NCBI RefSeq assembly: GCF_900107395.1
Contig: NZ_FNPW01000002.1
Coordinates: 514,044 to 578,043, forward strand
DNA length: 64,000 nucleotides
From: Pseudomonas sp. NFIX28
GTDB taxonomy: Bacteria > Pseudomonadota > Gammaproteobacteria > Pseudomonadales > Pseudomonadaceae
Direction: 5' to 3'
The number at the start of each line of letters is the position of its first letter. Positions within the stretch are counted from its first letter, which is position 1. A program made the translations under genes and the position numbers. The notes beneath the pieces were generated by a model. It saw only the letters and a list, made by a program, of their open reading frames with translations. It was not told where the DNA came from and did not search any database. Shown piece by piece: positions 33,380 to 42,470 of this stretch.

Positions 33380-34751
33380 GTCCGGTCTCCAGCCAGTTCA
33401 GCGGTGCGCAATCGGCGAATGGCAGCTCCAGCTGTTGCAGCGCCACGTGCCAGTCGCCCAGGCGTTCGGCGTCCAGCGCTTCGCCGGGCGGCGCCTGCAA
33501 CAGCCAGACCCGGGTGGCAGTGGCGCTGCGGGCCAGCTCGGCGATCAGCGCCAGGCTGCCACGGTCCGGCGAGCGCCGTGGATCGCAGGCGATGGCCAGG
33601 CGCGCCGGCGGAAAGCGGCTCATCTGTTCCAGCAGTTTGTGCCGGGATTCGCGGCTGTCGAGGATGCCGGCGTCTTTCACCGTGACCGGCAATTGCGGTG
33701 GCCAGGGGCGCTGGCCGTCCAGTTCGATGGCCACCAGCAGGGCGCCATCGCTGTCCTGCGCGCTGACGCCGCCTTCGACGCGGTGTAGCAAGTCGGGGGC
33801 GGCATCGTTGATCCCCAGGCGTTCGCTGCTGGGCATCAATGCTTCGCGCAGCTGGCTGTAGCCGGGGAGGTTGAGGTCCAGGTGCAGGCGCGCCTGGCCG
33901 TGCTTCCAGCGCCAGCGACAGAACAGCATCAACAGCAGGCGCGGCAGCACGCCGTAAATGATCAGCGAGGCCACCAGCCAGACGGCCCACATCTGGCGCA
34001 CCAGTTCAGTGTTGTAAACATCCCGGGTGCTGGCGTGAATCATCTCTACGGTCGGTACCCCGAAACCTATGGCACGGGGTATGGCCGCGAGGGCGTTGGT
34101 CATCACCACGAAGGCATCCGCGCCGAGCAGGGTGCTTTCCCAGTAGAACCCGTAGCGCTTGGTGATCAGCAGCATCAGCAGGATCGCCACGGCGCTGAGC
34201 AGGGCCAGCAGCCACAGGCCGTTGACCAGGCTGCCGATGGCCCAGCGATTAAGTTTGCGCCGTTGCAGCAACAGCAGCAGGGCGGGCGCCAGCTGCGCGG
34301 CCTTGGCATCGCGGGCGAACTTGGCGCTGAGCCACAGCCACAGGCGGCCGAGGCTGGCGCCGTGTTCACCGGCGAACAGCAGGCCGATGGCCCAGCTCAG
34401 CAGCAGAAGCAGGTTGAGACCGAGCAGGCTGCCCAGGGCCCAGAACACGTTGACCGGCGCTTGCCCGTTACCCAGAGCGGCGAAGGCCAGGCCGGCACCG
34501 CTGACCATGGCCAACATGGCCATCAGCAACAGCGCCAGGCGCGCGCCCTGGACCCAGTGGCGCAGGGCGGCGGCCAGGCCGTCGCGTTCGGCCAGCCACA
34601 GCGCGCGGTATTGGAGGCGGCTCGCCAGGTCGCCACCCGCGGTGCGGGCCAGGCGATTGGCTTCCTGGTCTTCCAGGGCGCCGGCGTGTTCTTCACGCAG
34701 GCGTACGGCTTCGGTGAGCCAGAGTTTTTGCAGTGGGGTCAAAGCTGTCAC
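33372..34751 (-). CDS. DUF2868 membrane protein
   Basis: A 459-residue protein with about five membrane helices in the first 290 residues (for example LLLMAMLAMVSGAGLAFAALG, LLGLNLLLLLSWAIGLLFAG and LVASLIIYGVLPRLLLMLF) and a soluble C-terminal part from about residue 300. It matches DUF2868, which is usually found next to a DUF3482 GTPase, as here. I know of no function for the pair. It is the first gene of the two-gene unit and is divergent from folA. Confidence 0.8.
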   Translation of the reverse strand: MTALTPLQKLWLTEAVRLREEHAGALEDQEANRLARTAGGDLASRLQYRALWLAERDGLAAALRHWVQGARLALLLMAMLAMVSGAGLAFAALGNGQAPVNVFWALGSLLGLNLLLLLSWAIGLLFAGEHGASLGRLWLWLSAKFARDAKAAQLAPALLLLLQRRKLNRWAIGSLVNGLWLLALLSAVAILLMLLITKRYGFYWESTLLGADAFVVMTNALAAIPRAIGFGVPTVEMIHASTRDVYNTELVRQMWAVWLVASLIIYGVLPRLLLMLFCRWRWKHGQARLHLDLNLPGYSQLREALMPSSERLGINDAAPDLLHRVEGGVSAQDSDGALLVAIELDGQRPWPPQLPVTVKDAGILDSRESRHKLLEQMSRFPPARLAIACDPRRSPDRGSLALIAELARSATATRVWLLQAPPGEALDAERLGDWHVALQQLELPFADCAPLNWLETGHD

Positions 34752-34847
34752 ACGTCATTCCATTGCTCAAATGAGCGCTGAGCATAACCGCTGTGGCGCT
34801 GGTCGGGGTACGTTGCGGGGCACCGAGCCTCTGGTATCCTCGCCGGC

Positions 34848-35360
34848 ATGAAAAAATCTCTCCCTCTCAGCCTGATCGCGGCGCTCGGTGAAAACCGCGT
34901 GATCGGCGTCGACAACAGCATGCCCTGGCACTTGCCGGGGGATTTCAAATACTTCAAGGCCACCACCCTGGGCAAGCCGATCATCATGGGTCGCAAGACC
35001 TGGGATTCGCTGGGGCGGCCATTGCCGGGGCGGCTGAATATCGTGGTCAGTCGCCAGGCCGACTTGCGGCTCGAAGGCGCCGAGGTGTACCCGTCGCTGG
35101 AAGCCGCGGTGGCGCGTGCCGAGGAGTGGGCGCTGGAGCAGGGTGTCGCCGAGCTGATGCTGATCGGCGGGGCGCAACTGTATGCCCAGGGCCTGGAGCA
35201 GGCCGATCGTCTGTACCTGACGCGCGTGGCGCTGAGCCCGGAGGGCGATGCGTGGTTTCCAGAGTTCGATCAGCAGCAGTGGAAACTGGTGTCGAACGTG
35301 CCGAACCCGGCGGAAGGCGACAAGCCGGCCTACAGCTTCGAGGTGTGGGAGAAGCGTTAA
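34848..35360 (+). CDS. folA: Dihydrofolate reductase
   Basis: A 170-residue FolA that reduces dihydrofolate to tetrahydrofolate with NADPH, feeding thyA. The catalytic Asp32 is in SMPWHLPGDFKYFK; the NADPH segments MGRKTWDSLGRPLPGR and LMLIGGAQLYAQGL are intact. It is the target of trimethoprim; no resistance-type change can be judged from sequence alone. It is divergent from the DUF2868 gene and ends at a REP element. Confidence 0.95.
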   Translation: MKKSLPLSLIAALGENRVIGVDNSMPWHLPGDFKYFKATTLGKPIIMGRKTWDSLGRPLPGRLNIVVSRQADLRLEGAEVYPSLEAAVARAEEWALEQGVAELMLIGGAQLYAQGLEQADRLYLTRVALSPEGDAWFPEFDQQQWKLVSNVPNPAEGDKPAYSFEVWEKR

Positions 35361-35364
35361 AAGC

Positions 35365-35454
35365 ATCGCGGGCAAGCTCCGCTCCTACGGGGCCGAGGTC
35401 GAATCACATGAGGTGATCAACTCGGGATCCGTAGGAGCGAGGCTTGCCCGCGAT
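35365..35454. repeat. REP palindrome pair
   Basis: ATCGCGGGCAAGCTCCGCTCCTACG (35365 on) faces CGTAGGAGCGAGGCTTGCCCGCGAT (ending 35454), about 40 bases apart. It lies between the convergent folA and tcyP genes. Confidence 0.85.
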
Positions 35455-35476
35455 GACGTTCTAAAGGTCGCAGCCC

Positions 35477-36868
35477 TTAAGCCTGCGCCAGCTCCGCATG
35501 CGCATCGGCATCAAGCTTTTTCTTATCGGTCTGCTGCATGACCTGGCTGGTGATCGCACCGGCGGTCATCGAACCGCTGACGTTCAGCGCGGTGCGGCCC
35601 ATGTCGATCAGCGGCTCCACCGAAATCAGCAGCGCCACCAAAGACACCGGCAAGCCCATGGCCGGCAGCACGATCAGCGCGGCGAACGTCGCGCCACCGC
35701 CTACCCCGGCCACCCCGGCCGAACTCAAGGTCACAATCGCCACCAGGGTCGCGATCCACAACGGGTCCAGCGGGTTGATGCCCACGGTTGGGGCGACCAT
35801 GACCGCGAGCATGGCCGGGTACAAGCCGGCGCAGCCGTTCTGGCCGATGGTCGCGCCGAACGAGGCGGCGAAGCTGGCGATGGACTGCGGAATGCCCAGG
35901 CGGCTGGTCTGCGCCTCGATGCTCAGCGGAATGGTCGCGGCGCTGGAGCGGCTGGTGAAGGCGAACGTCAGCACCGGCCAGATCTTGCGGAAGAAGCGCA
36001 GCGGGTTGATCCCGGCCAGCGACACCAGCAGGCCGTGGACCACGAACATCAGGCCCAGGCCGATGTACGACACCACCACGAAACTACCGAGCTTGATGAT
36101 GTCCTGCAGGTTGGAACTGGCGACCACCTTGGTCATCAGCGCCAGCACGCCGTAAGGCGTCAGCTTCATCACCAGGCGCACCAGGCGGGTGACCCAGGCT
36201 TGCAGGGTGTCGATGGCGTTGACCACTTTCTGGCCCTTGTCGGCGTCATCCTTGAGCAGCTGCAGGGCAGCGATGCCGAGGAAGGCGGCGAAGATCACCA
36301 CGCTGATGATCGAGGTCGGCTTGGCCCGGGCCAGGTCGGCGAAGGGGTTCTGCGGAATGAACGACAGCAGCAGCTGCGGGATATTCAGGTCGGCGACCTT
36401 GCCCGCGTAGTCGCTCTGGATCACTTGCAGGCGAGCCATTTCCTGGGTCCCGGCCACCAGCCCTTCGGCGGTGAGGCCGAACAGGTTGGTCAGAGCGATG
36501 CCGATCAGCGCGGCAATCGCGGTGGTGAACAGCAGGGTGCCGATGGTCAGGAAGCTGATCTTGCCCAGGGACGAGGCGTTGTGCAGGCGCGCCACGGCGC
36601 TGAGGATCGAGGCGAACACCAGCGGGATCACGATCATCTGCAGCAACTGCACATAACCGTTGCCCACCAGGTCGAACCAGCCGATGGAGGTTTTCAGGAT
36701 GGGGTTGCCGGCACCGTAGATGCTGTGCAGGGCAACGCCGAAGGCCACGCCCAGCACCAGCGCCAGCAGGACCTTCTTGGCCAGGCTCCAGGTGGTGTGA
36801 CGGGTTTGTGCCAGGCCCAGCAGCAAGGCGAGGAACACCAGCAGATTGAGGATCAGCGGCAGGTTCAT
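35477..36868 (-). CDS. tcyP: L-cystine symporter (TcyP type)
   Basis: A 463-residue dicarboxylate/amino-acid:cation symporter. The first residues place helices at about 4-18, 28-48 and 70-90. The re-entrant loop and substrate site show as [18 protein letters not shown] (near 315) and the C-terminal [18 protein letters not shown]. The sequence is closest to the sodium-linked cystine carrier TcyP/YdjN rather than to GltP or DctA. Its upstream region contains TTGATAT-N11-ATATCAA (36934-36958), a candidate operator; CysB control would fit the function. It is divergent from the phosphatase gene at 37109. Confidence 0.82.
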   Translation of the reverse strand: MNLPLILNLLVFLALLLGLAQTRHTTWSLAKKVLLALVLGVAFGVALHSIYGAGNPILKTSIGWFDLVGNGYVQLLQMIVIPLVFASILSAVARLHNASSLGKISFLTIGTLLFTTAIAALIGIALTNLFGLTAEGLVAGTQEMARLQVIQSDYAGKVADLNIPQLLLSFIPQNPFADLARAKPTSIISVVIFAAFLGIAALQLLKDDADKGQKVVNAIDTLQAWVTRLVRLVMKLTPYGVLALMTKVVASSNLQDIIKLGSFVVVSYIGLGLMFVVHGLLVSLAGINPLRFFRKIWPVLTFAFTSRSSAATIPLSIEAQTSRLGIPQSIASFAASFGATIGQNGCAGLYPAMLAVMVAPTVGINPLDPLWIATLVAIVTLSSAGVAGVGGGATFAALIVLPAMGLPVSLVALLISVEPLIDMGRTALNVSGSMTAGAITSQVMQQTDKKKLDADAHAELAQA

Positions 36869-36933
36869 TAAGGCTCCATAAGACTTGTGCCAATCGCTTA
36901 TGACTGCGATTGCGAACCGGCAAGCCTAACAGC

Positions 36934-36958
36934 TTGATATCTAATGAATTAATATCAA
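36934..36958. promoter_or_regulatory. Inverted repeat in the tcyP/phosphatase divergent region
   Basis: TTGATAT (36934-36940) and ATATCAA (36952-36958) are perfect complements with 11 bases between, in an AT-rich patch of a GC-rich genome. It lies about 65 bases before tcyP and 150 before the phosphatase gene. It may be an operator or promoter element. Confidence 0.4.
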
Positions 36959-37108
36959 AAACGCATGGCGACTGTCGTTTTTGGAATAAGCAGCTGACGC
37001 TCAGGCGCATGTCGGTGACGGAATCAGGACGCGCACGGTCGCGCACAGGCGAGGATTGTCATGGCGATTTGTTAGCGTCGAACTCTTTAAATCAGGGAGA
37101 AAACGCCG

Positions 37109-38164
37109 ATGAAACTCGCTCCGAAATTTCTGGTTGCCGCACTCTGCCTGGGCCTTGCCGGCCAGGTTCTCGCCACCGACTTGAAGCACTGGCCCGCGGA
37201 CCAGGCCAAGCAACTGGACGCGATGATCGCGGCCAATGCCAACAAGGGTAACTACGCGGTGTTCGACATGGACAACACCAGTTACCGCTACGACCTGGAA
37301 GAGTCGCTGCTGCCATTCATGGAGAACAAGGGCCTGATCACCCGCGAGAGCCTCGACCCCTCCCTGAAGCTGATGCCGTTCAAGGACACCGCCGAGCATA
37401 AGGAAAGTCTGTTCAGCTATTACTACCGCCTCTGTGAAATCGACGACATGGTCTGCTACCCCTGGGTGGCGCAGGTGTTTTCCGGCTTCACCCTCAAGGA
37501 GCTCAAGGGTTATGTCGACGAGTTGATGGCTTCGGGCAAGCCGGTGCCGGCCACCTATTTCGAAGGCGACGTGGTCAAGAACACCGAGATCAACCCGCCG
37601 AAAATCTTCACCGGCCAGAAAGAGCTGTACAACAAGCTGATGGAGAACGGCATCGAGGTCTACGTGATGACCGCCGCCTCCGAAGAGCTGGTGCGCATGG
37701 TCGCCTCCGATCCGAAGTACGGCTACAACGTCAAGCCGCAGAACGTCATTGGCGTGACCACCCTGCTCAAGGACCGCAAGACCGGCGAGCTGACCACCGC
37801 GCGCAAGCAGATCACCGATGGCAAATATGACGAGAAGGCCAACCTCGGCCTGGAACTGACCCCTTACCTGTGGACGCCGGCGACCTGGATGGCTGGCAAG
37901 CACGCGGCGATCCTGACTTACATCGACGAGTGGAAAAAACCGGTGCTGGTGGGCGGCGACACCCCGACCAGCGACGGCTACATGCTGTTCCACGGGGTCG
38001 ACGTGGCCAAGGGCGGCATCCACTTGTGGGTCAACCGCAAGGACAAATACATGGACCAGATCAACGGCATGATGGCCAAGCATGCAGCGGCCCAGGCCAA
38101 GGAAGGGTTGCCGGTGACGGCGGACAAGAACTGGGTGATCGTCAAGCCGCAAGACATTCAGTAG
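37109..38164 (+). CDS. Phosphorylcholine-phosphatase-like HAD protein
   Basis: A 351-residue exported HAD phosphatase. Residues 1-22 are a signal peptide (ALCLGLAGQVLA). Motif I is Asp53-x-Asp (FDMDNTSYRYD), motif II Thr/Ser in VYVMTAASEELV, and motif III GGDTPTSDGYMLF near 282-293. This set, with CYPWVAQVFSGFT, matches the periplasmic phosphorylcholine phosphatase PchP of P. aeruginosa (motif DMDNT and GDTPDSD), which releases phosphate from phosphorylcholine. The substrate here is inferred. GGGAGAAA lies ahead of the ATG. Confidence 0.75.
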   Translation: MKLAPKFLVAALCLGLAGQVLATDLKHWPADQAKQLDAMIAANANKGNYAVFDMDNTSYRYDLEESLLPFMENKGLITRESLDPSLKLMPFKDTAEHKESLFSYYYRLCEIDDMVCYPWVAQVFSGFTLKELKGYVDELMASGKPVPATYFEGDVVKNTEINPPKIFTGQKELYNKLMENGIEVYVMTAASEELVRMVASDPKYGYNVKPQNVIGVTTLLKDRKTGELTTARKQITDGKYDEKANLGLELTPYLWTPATWMAGKHAAILTYIDEWKKPVLVGGDTPTSDGYMLFHGVDVAKGGIHLWVNRKDKYMDQINGMMAKHAAAQAKEGLPVTADKNWVIVKPQDIQ

Positions 38165-38179
38165 GAATGGGTTGAATCA

Positions 38180-38229
38180 ATCGCGGGCAAGCCTCGCTCC
38201 TACGGGCGGCGATCCGGCTTGCCCGCGAT
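38180..38229. repeat. Compact REP palindrome with variant arm
   Basis: ATCGCGGGCAAGCCTCGCTCCTACGGGCGGCGATCCGGCTTGCCCGCGAT is one hairpin. The right arm has the CGGGCGGCGATCCG block in place of the usual sequence, as at 30069 and 31890. Confidence 0.8.
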
Positions 38230-38259
38230 AGGCCTCGCAGAGGCCGATCTCCAGGCAAA

Positions 38260-38288
38260 AAAATGCCCCGCACTTGGCGGGGCATTTT
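38260..38288. terminator. Bidirectional rho-independent terminator
   Basis: AATGCCCCGC (38262-38271) pairs with GCGGGGCATT (38277-38286), with A-run and T-run on the outside. It ends the phosphatase gene on the plus strand and ilvD on the minus strand. Confidence 0.9.
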
Positions 38289-38305
38289 CATTCAGCGGCT
38301 GGCAA

Positions 38306-40147
38306 TCACAGGCCGTCGAGCATGGCCTTGTTGCGTACCGCGCCCTTGTCGGCGCTGGTGGCCAGCAGGGCATAGGCTTTCAGTGCGGTGGTCACCTTGC
38401 GTGGGCGTTTTTCCACCGGCTTCCAGCCTTTCTTGTCCTGCTCGACCCGGCGGGCAGCCAGTTCTTCGTCGCTGACCAACAGGTTGATCGAGCGGTTCGG
38501 AATGTCGATCAGCACCTTGTCGCCGTCCTGCACCAGGCCGATGGCGCCGCCCGCGGCGGCTTCCGGCGAGGCGTGGCCGATGGACAGGCCCGAGGTGCCG
38601 CCGGAGAAGCGGCCGTCGGTCAGCAGGGCGCAGGCTTTGCCCAGGCCCTTGGACTTCAGGTACGAGGTCGGGTAGAGCATTTCCTGCATGCCCGGGCCGC
38701 CTTTCGGGCCTTCGTAGCGAATGATGACGATGTCGCCTTCCTTCACTTCGTCGGCGAGGATGCCGCGCACCGCGCTGTCCTGGCTTTCGAAGATCTTCGC
38801 GTTGCCTTCGAAGACGTGGATCGACTCGTCGACGCCGGCGGTCTTCACCACGCAGCCGTCCAGGGCGATGTTGCCGTACAGCACGGCCAGGCCGCCTTCT
38901 TTCGAGTAGGCATGCTCGACGCTGCGGATGCAGCCGTTTTCACGGTCGTCGTCGAGGGTTTCCCAACGGGTCGACTGGCTGAATGCGGTCTGGGTCGGGA
39001 TGCCGGCCGGGCCTGCCTTGAAGAAGTGGTGCACCGCTTCGTCGTTGGTCTGGGTGATGTCCCACTTGGCGATGGCTTCTTCCATGCTGCGGCTGTGCAC
39101 GGTCGGCAGGTCGGTGTGCAGCAGGCCGCCGCGGGCCAGGGAGCCGAGGATGCTGAAGATGCCGCCGGCGCGGTGCACGTCTTCCATGTGGTACTTCTGG
39201 ATGTTCGGCGCGACCTTGCACAGTTGCGGCACGCTGCGGGACAGGCGGTCGATGTCGCGCAGGTCGAAATCGATCTCGGCTTCCTGGGCGGCGGCCAGCA
39301 GGTGCAGGATGGTGTTGGTCGAACCGCCCATGGCGATGTCGAGCATCATGGCGTTCTCGAACGCCTTGAAGTTGGCGATGTTGCGCGGCAGTACCGACTC
39401 GTCGTTCTCGCCGTAGTAACGCTTGCACAGCTCGACGATGGTGCGGCCGGCCTGCAGGAACAGCTGCTCGCGGTCGCTGTGGGTGGCCAGGGTCGAACCG
39501 TTGCCCGGCAGGGCCAGGCCCAGGGCCTCGGTCAGGCAGTTCATCGAGTTGGCGGTGAACATGCCGGAGCAGGAACCGCAGGTCGGGCAGGCGCTGCGCT
39601 CGTATTCCGCGACCTTCTCGTCAGAAGCGCTGGAATCGGCGGCGATCACCATGGCGTCGACCAGGTCGAGGCCGTGGGCGGCGAGTTTGGTCTTGCCGGC
39701 CTCCATCGGGCCGCCGGAGACGAAGATCACCGGGATGTTCAGGCGCAGGGCGGCCATCAACATGCCGGGGGTGATCTTGTCGCAGTTGGAGATGCAGACG
39801 ATGGCGTCGGCGCAGTGGGCGTTGACCATGTACTCCACGGAGTCGGCGATGATCTCGCGGCTCGGCAGCGAATACAGCATGCCGTCGTGGCCCATGGCGA
39901 TGCCGTCGTCCACGGCGATGGTGTTGAATTCCTTGGCTACGCCACCGGCGCGTTCGATTTCGCGGGCGACCAGCTGGCCCAGGTCCTTGAGGTGCACGTG
40001 GCCCGGTACGAACTGGGTGAAGGAGTTGGCAATGGCGATGATCGGCTTCTTGAAGTCGTCATCTTTCATCCCCGTGGCGCGCCACAGTGCGCGGGCGCCG
40101 GCCATGTTGCGGCCGTGGGTGGATGTTTTCGAGCGGTAATCAGGCAT
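38306..40147 (-). CDS. ilvD: Dihydroxy-acid dehydratase
   Basis: A 613-residue IlvD that dehydrates 2,3-dihydroxy acids in valine and isoleucine synthesis. The Fe-S cluster cysteines lie in [11 protein letters not shown] and [12 protein letters not shown]. The N-terminus [26 protein letters not shown] and the C-terminal [20 protein letters not shown] are diagnostic. It follows ilvA (12724) in the same pathway but not in the same operon. Its promoter lies in the 308-bp gap before the orphan membrane gene. Confidence 0.96.
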   Translation of the reverse strand: MPDYRSKTSTHGRNMAGARALWRATGMKDDDFKKPIIAIANSFTQFVPGHVHLKDLGQLVAREIERAGGVAKEFNTIAVDDGIAMGHDGMLYSLPSREIIADSVEYMVNAHCADAIVCISNCDKITPGMLMAALRLNIPVIFVSGGPMEAGKTKLAAHGLDLVDAMVIAADSSASDEKVAEYERSACPTCGSCSGMFTANSMNCLTEALGLALPGNGSTLATHSDREQLFLQAGRTIVELCKRYYGENDESVLPRNIANFKAFENAMMLDIAMGGSTNTILHLLAAAQEAEIDFDLRDIDRLSRSVPQLCKVAPNIQKYHMEDVHRAGGIFSILGSLARGGLLHTDLPTVHSRSMEEAIAKWDITQTNDEAVHHFFKAGPAGIPTQTAFSQSTRWETLDDDRENGCIRSVEHAYSKEGGLAVLYGNIALDGCVVKTAGVDESIHVFEGNAKIFESQDSAVRGILADEVKEGDIVIIRYEGPKGGPGMQEMLYPTSYLKSKGLGKACALLTDGRFSGGTSGLSIGHASPEAAAGGAIGLVQDGDKVLIDIPNRSINLLVSDEELAARRVEQDKKGWKPVEKRPRKVTTALKAYALLATSADKGAVRNKAMLDGL

Positions 40148-40455
40148 GGAGCACTCCGGGCGGCTAAATCAGGTAACAAATGGGGAGTGAGCTTCTATTG
40201 ACCCCTGGAACACTCAGAAATGGCCGTGTGTCCTGAAGCTGCTGATGACGCCGCGGGATCGCCGCGCGCCTCAGCCTGAGCTCATAAACCCGCCGGGGGA
40301 TGACTGGCGATGAATCTCGCGATTCTACACCGCTGGCGGCAGGAAGGAATGCCGTGGCCGCTCTACGGCGTCGATTGCCTGGAGACCGAATGGCGCAACC
40401 AGCGATCGGGGACTGGTTTAGACTCGCCGGCCTTCGATCTTCCAATGGAGCTGGA
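40148..40455. other. Intergenic region between ilvD and the orphan membrane gene
   Basis: This 308-bp gap holds the divergent promoters of ilvD and the membrane gene. TTGACC occurs at about 40198-40203 but no matching -10 box is clear. A 56-codon frame from ATG at 40310 overlaps the next gene in another frame and has no ribosome-binding site, so I did not call it. Confidence 0.4.
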
Positions 40456-41019
40456 ATGTCCGCGACGCTGCAATCTTTGAAGTTCTACCTTGTTGTTGGC
40501 CTGCTACAGGGCCTGCTGTTGATGTGGACCGTCCTTTATAGCGGCGGGTCCGGTGTGGCCATGGCCGCGTTGGCGGCTGCCATGCTGGTGGGTGGCATGC
40601 AGCTGCAACTGCTGGCCGAGCAACGACGCCAGCCGCGGGTCTGGATCGCCACACTGCTGGTGGCGCTGGGTGCGGCGGGGCTGGTGTGGGGCTGCCGTGG
40701 CTTGCCCGCCACCGCGGGTGTGGGGTTGGGCGTGATGGCCGGCCTGCTGTTGATGACCCTGCTCAGTGCCACGCTGCTGCGGGGGCGTGCCGAGCTGTGG
40801 CGACGCCTGCTGGCTAACGGTGCCTGGGTGCTGCTGGCTTTGCCGATGCCGTGGCTGGTGCAGTGGCTGCTCAAGTTATGGATTCAGCACCGACACCTCG
40901 ACCCGTTCAAGAGCGGGTTTCTGTCCCTGGCGTTTTTTGCCGCTCCGACCCTGGCGTTCTCCGGCGCCCTGTTTCTCGGTTCTTTATGGCGCGCGCGCCG
41001 TCGGGCACCGCTCGCTTGA
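40456..41019 (+). CDS. Orphan inner-membrane protein
   Basis: A 187-residue protein with five or six membrane helices (about 10-27, 32-48, 58-76, 80-97, 110-127 and 150-175). I do not recognise a family with confidence; the arrangement recalls the first part of DUF4153 proteins, which are much longer, so it could be a short relative or a remnant. GGAG sits 5 bases before the ATG at 40456. Upstream in-frame ATGs (40300, 40390) give a charged extension with no support. It stands alone between ilvD (divergent) and rlmI (convergent). Confidence 0.6.
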   Translation: MSATLQSLKFYLVVGLLQGLLLMWTVLYSGGSGVAMAALAAAMLVGGMQLQLLAEQRRQPRVWIATLLVALGAAGLVWGCRGLPATAGVGLGVMAGLLLMTLLSATLLRGRAELWRRLLANGAWVLLALPMPWLVQWLLKLWIQHRHLDPFKSGFLSLAFFAAPTLAFSGALFLGSLWRARRRAPLA

Positions 41020-41055
41020 GCGCTGAATCTTGAGGGAGGAGGGGGCAATCGGCTT

Positions 41056-41089
41056 GGGCGCTCCTTGCCGCGTGGGGCAAGGGGCGTCC
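41056..41089. terminator. Hairpin between the membrane gene and rlmI
   Basis: GGGCGCTCCTTGCC pairs with GGCAAGGGGCGTCC (12 of 14 positions) between two convergent genes. No T-run follows on either strand. Confidence 0.45.
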
Positions 41090-41097
41090 GGTCAGGC

Positions 41098-42294
41098 TCA
41101 GCTGTTAGGCAGCAGGCGGCAGGTGATGCTCTTGATGTAGCGGGTTTCCGGGATGGCCGGGTGCACCGGATGGTCCGGGCCCTGGCCGCCGCGTTCCAGC
41201 AGCTGGATATTGCGGTCCAGATGGCGGGCGCTGGTGAGCAGGATGTTCTGCAGGTCGTCTTCGGGCAGGTGCATCGAGCACGATGCGCTGACCAGGATGC
41301 CGTCCTTGCTGAGCAGGCGCATGGCCTGTTCGTTCAGGCGGCGGTAGGCGCCTTCGCCGTTCTTCAGGTCTTTCTTGCGTTTGATGAAGGCGGGCGGGTC
41401 GGCCACGATCACGTCGAAACGCTCTTCGGCGGCCTTGAGTTCCTTCAGGGCTTCGAACACGTCGCCTTCGATGCAGGTGACTTTCTCGGCGATGCCGTTG
41501 AGCGCGGCGTTGCGCTCGACACCGTCAAGGGCGAAGCCCGAGGCGTCGACGCAGAACACTTCGCTGGCACCGAAGGCGCCGGCCTGCACGCCCCAGCCAC
41601 CGATGTAGCTGAACAGGTCCAGCACGCGCTTGCCCTTGGCGTAAGGCGCCAGGCGGGCGCGGTTCATGCGGTGGTCGTAGAACCAGCCGGTCTTCTGGCC
41701 TTCCATCACCGGGGCTTCGAACTTCACGCCGTTCTCTTCCAGGGCGACCCACTCCGGCACCAGGCCGAACACGGTTTCCACGTAGCGGTTGAGGCCTTCG
41801 GCGTCACGCGCGGCGGAGTCGTTCTTGAACAGGATGCCGCTTGGCTTGAGGACCTGGACCAGCGCGGCGATCACGTCGTCCTTGTGCTGTTCCATGGTCG
41901 CCGAAGCCAGCTGCACGACGAGGATGTCGCCGAAACGGTCGACCACCAGGCCTGGCAGCAGGTCGGAGTCGCCGTAGACCAGGCGGTAGAACGGCTTGTC
42001 GAACAGGCGCTCGCGCAGCGACAGGGCCACGTTCAGGCGGTGCACCAGCAGCGACTTGTCCAGCGCCAGCTTGGCGTCGCGCGACAGCAGGCGGGCGCAG
42101 ATCAGGTTGTTCGGGCTCATGGCGACGACGCCCAGCGGCTTGCCGCCGGCGGCTTCCAGCACTGCCTGGTCGCCTGCCTTGAAGCCGTGGAGTGGGGTGG
42201 CGGCTACATCGATTTCGTTGCTGTAGACCCACAGGTGGCCGGCGCGCAGGCGGCGATCGGCGTTGGCTTTGAGGCGCAGGCTTGGCAGGGACAT
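41098..42294 (-). CDS. rlmI: 23S rRNA m5C1962 methyltransferase
   Basis: A 398-residue SAM-dependent methyltransferase. An N-terminal PUA-like domain (SLRLKANADRRLRAGHLWVYSNEID) precedes a Rossmann domain with VLDLFSYIGGWGVQAGAFGA (SAM site) and the RlmI motif IVADPPAFIKRKKD. The catalytic Cys is in LVSASCSMHL. E. coli RlmI has 396 residues, close to this. The start at 42294 (MSLPSLRLK) was chosen because the upstream extension to 42420 lacks family match. It is divergent from the HDOD gene. Confidence 0.92.
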   Translation of the reverse strand: MSLPSLRLKANADRRLRAGHLWVYSNEIDVAATPLHGFKAGDQAVLEAAGGKPLGVVAMSPNNLICARLLSRDAKLALDKSLLVHRLNVALSLRERLFDKPFYRLVYGDSDLLPGLVVDRFGDILVVQLASATMEQHKDDVIAALVQVLKPSGILFKNDSAARDAEGLNRYVETVFGLVPEWVALEENGVKFEAPVMEGQKTGWFYDHRMNRARLAPYAKGKRVLDLFSYIGGWGVQAGAFGASEVFCVDASGFALDGVERNAALNGIAEKVTCIEGDVFEALKELKAAEERFDVIVADPPAFIKRKKDLKNGEGAYRRLNEQAMRLLSKDGILVSASCSMHLPEDDLQNILLTSARHLDRNIQLLERGGQGPDHPVHPAIPETRYIKSITCRLLPNS

Positions 42295-42470
42295 GACGTC
42301 GCTCCGGAAAAAAGAGCGGGAGTATAACGTGTTGCGCTCGCCGAGAGGCCGGCGAGTGGATATGTGGCGCCTCCAGTGGACCCGCCCGCTGCTGTCGTAA
42401 AGTTCCTCGGGGGTGGTCATGGGCGCCGTTTTAAGGGTTAGAATCGCCGCCTAGCCCAGAGTGCGTATCT

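Noticed and set aside
38219..40201. A 660-codon open frame antisense to ilvD
   Set aside because: Shadow frame of ilvD; composition is typical of reverse-strand frames and it crosses the terminator at 38260.
40310..40480. Small frame of about 56 codons starting ATGAATCTCGCG
   Set aside because: No ribosome-binding site, runs into the membrane gene in another frame, and no recognisable motif.
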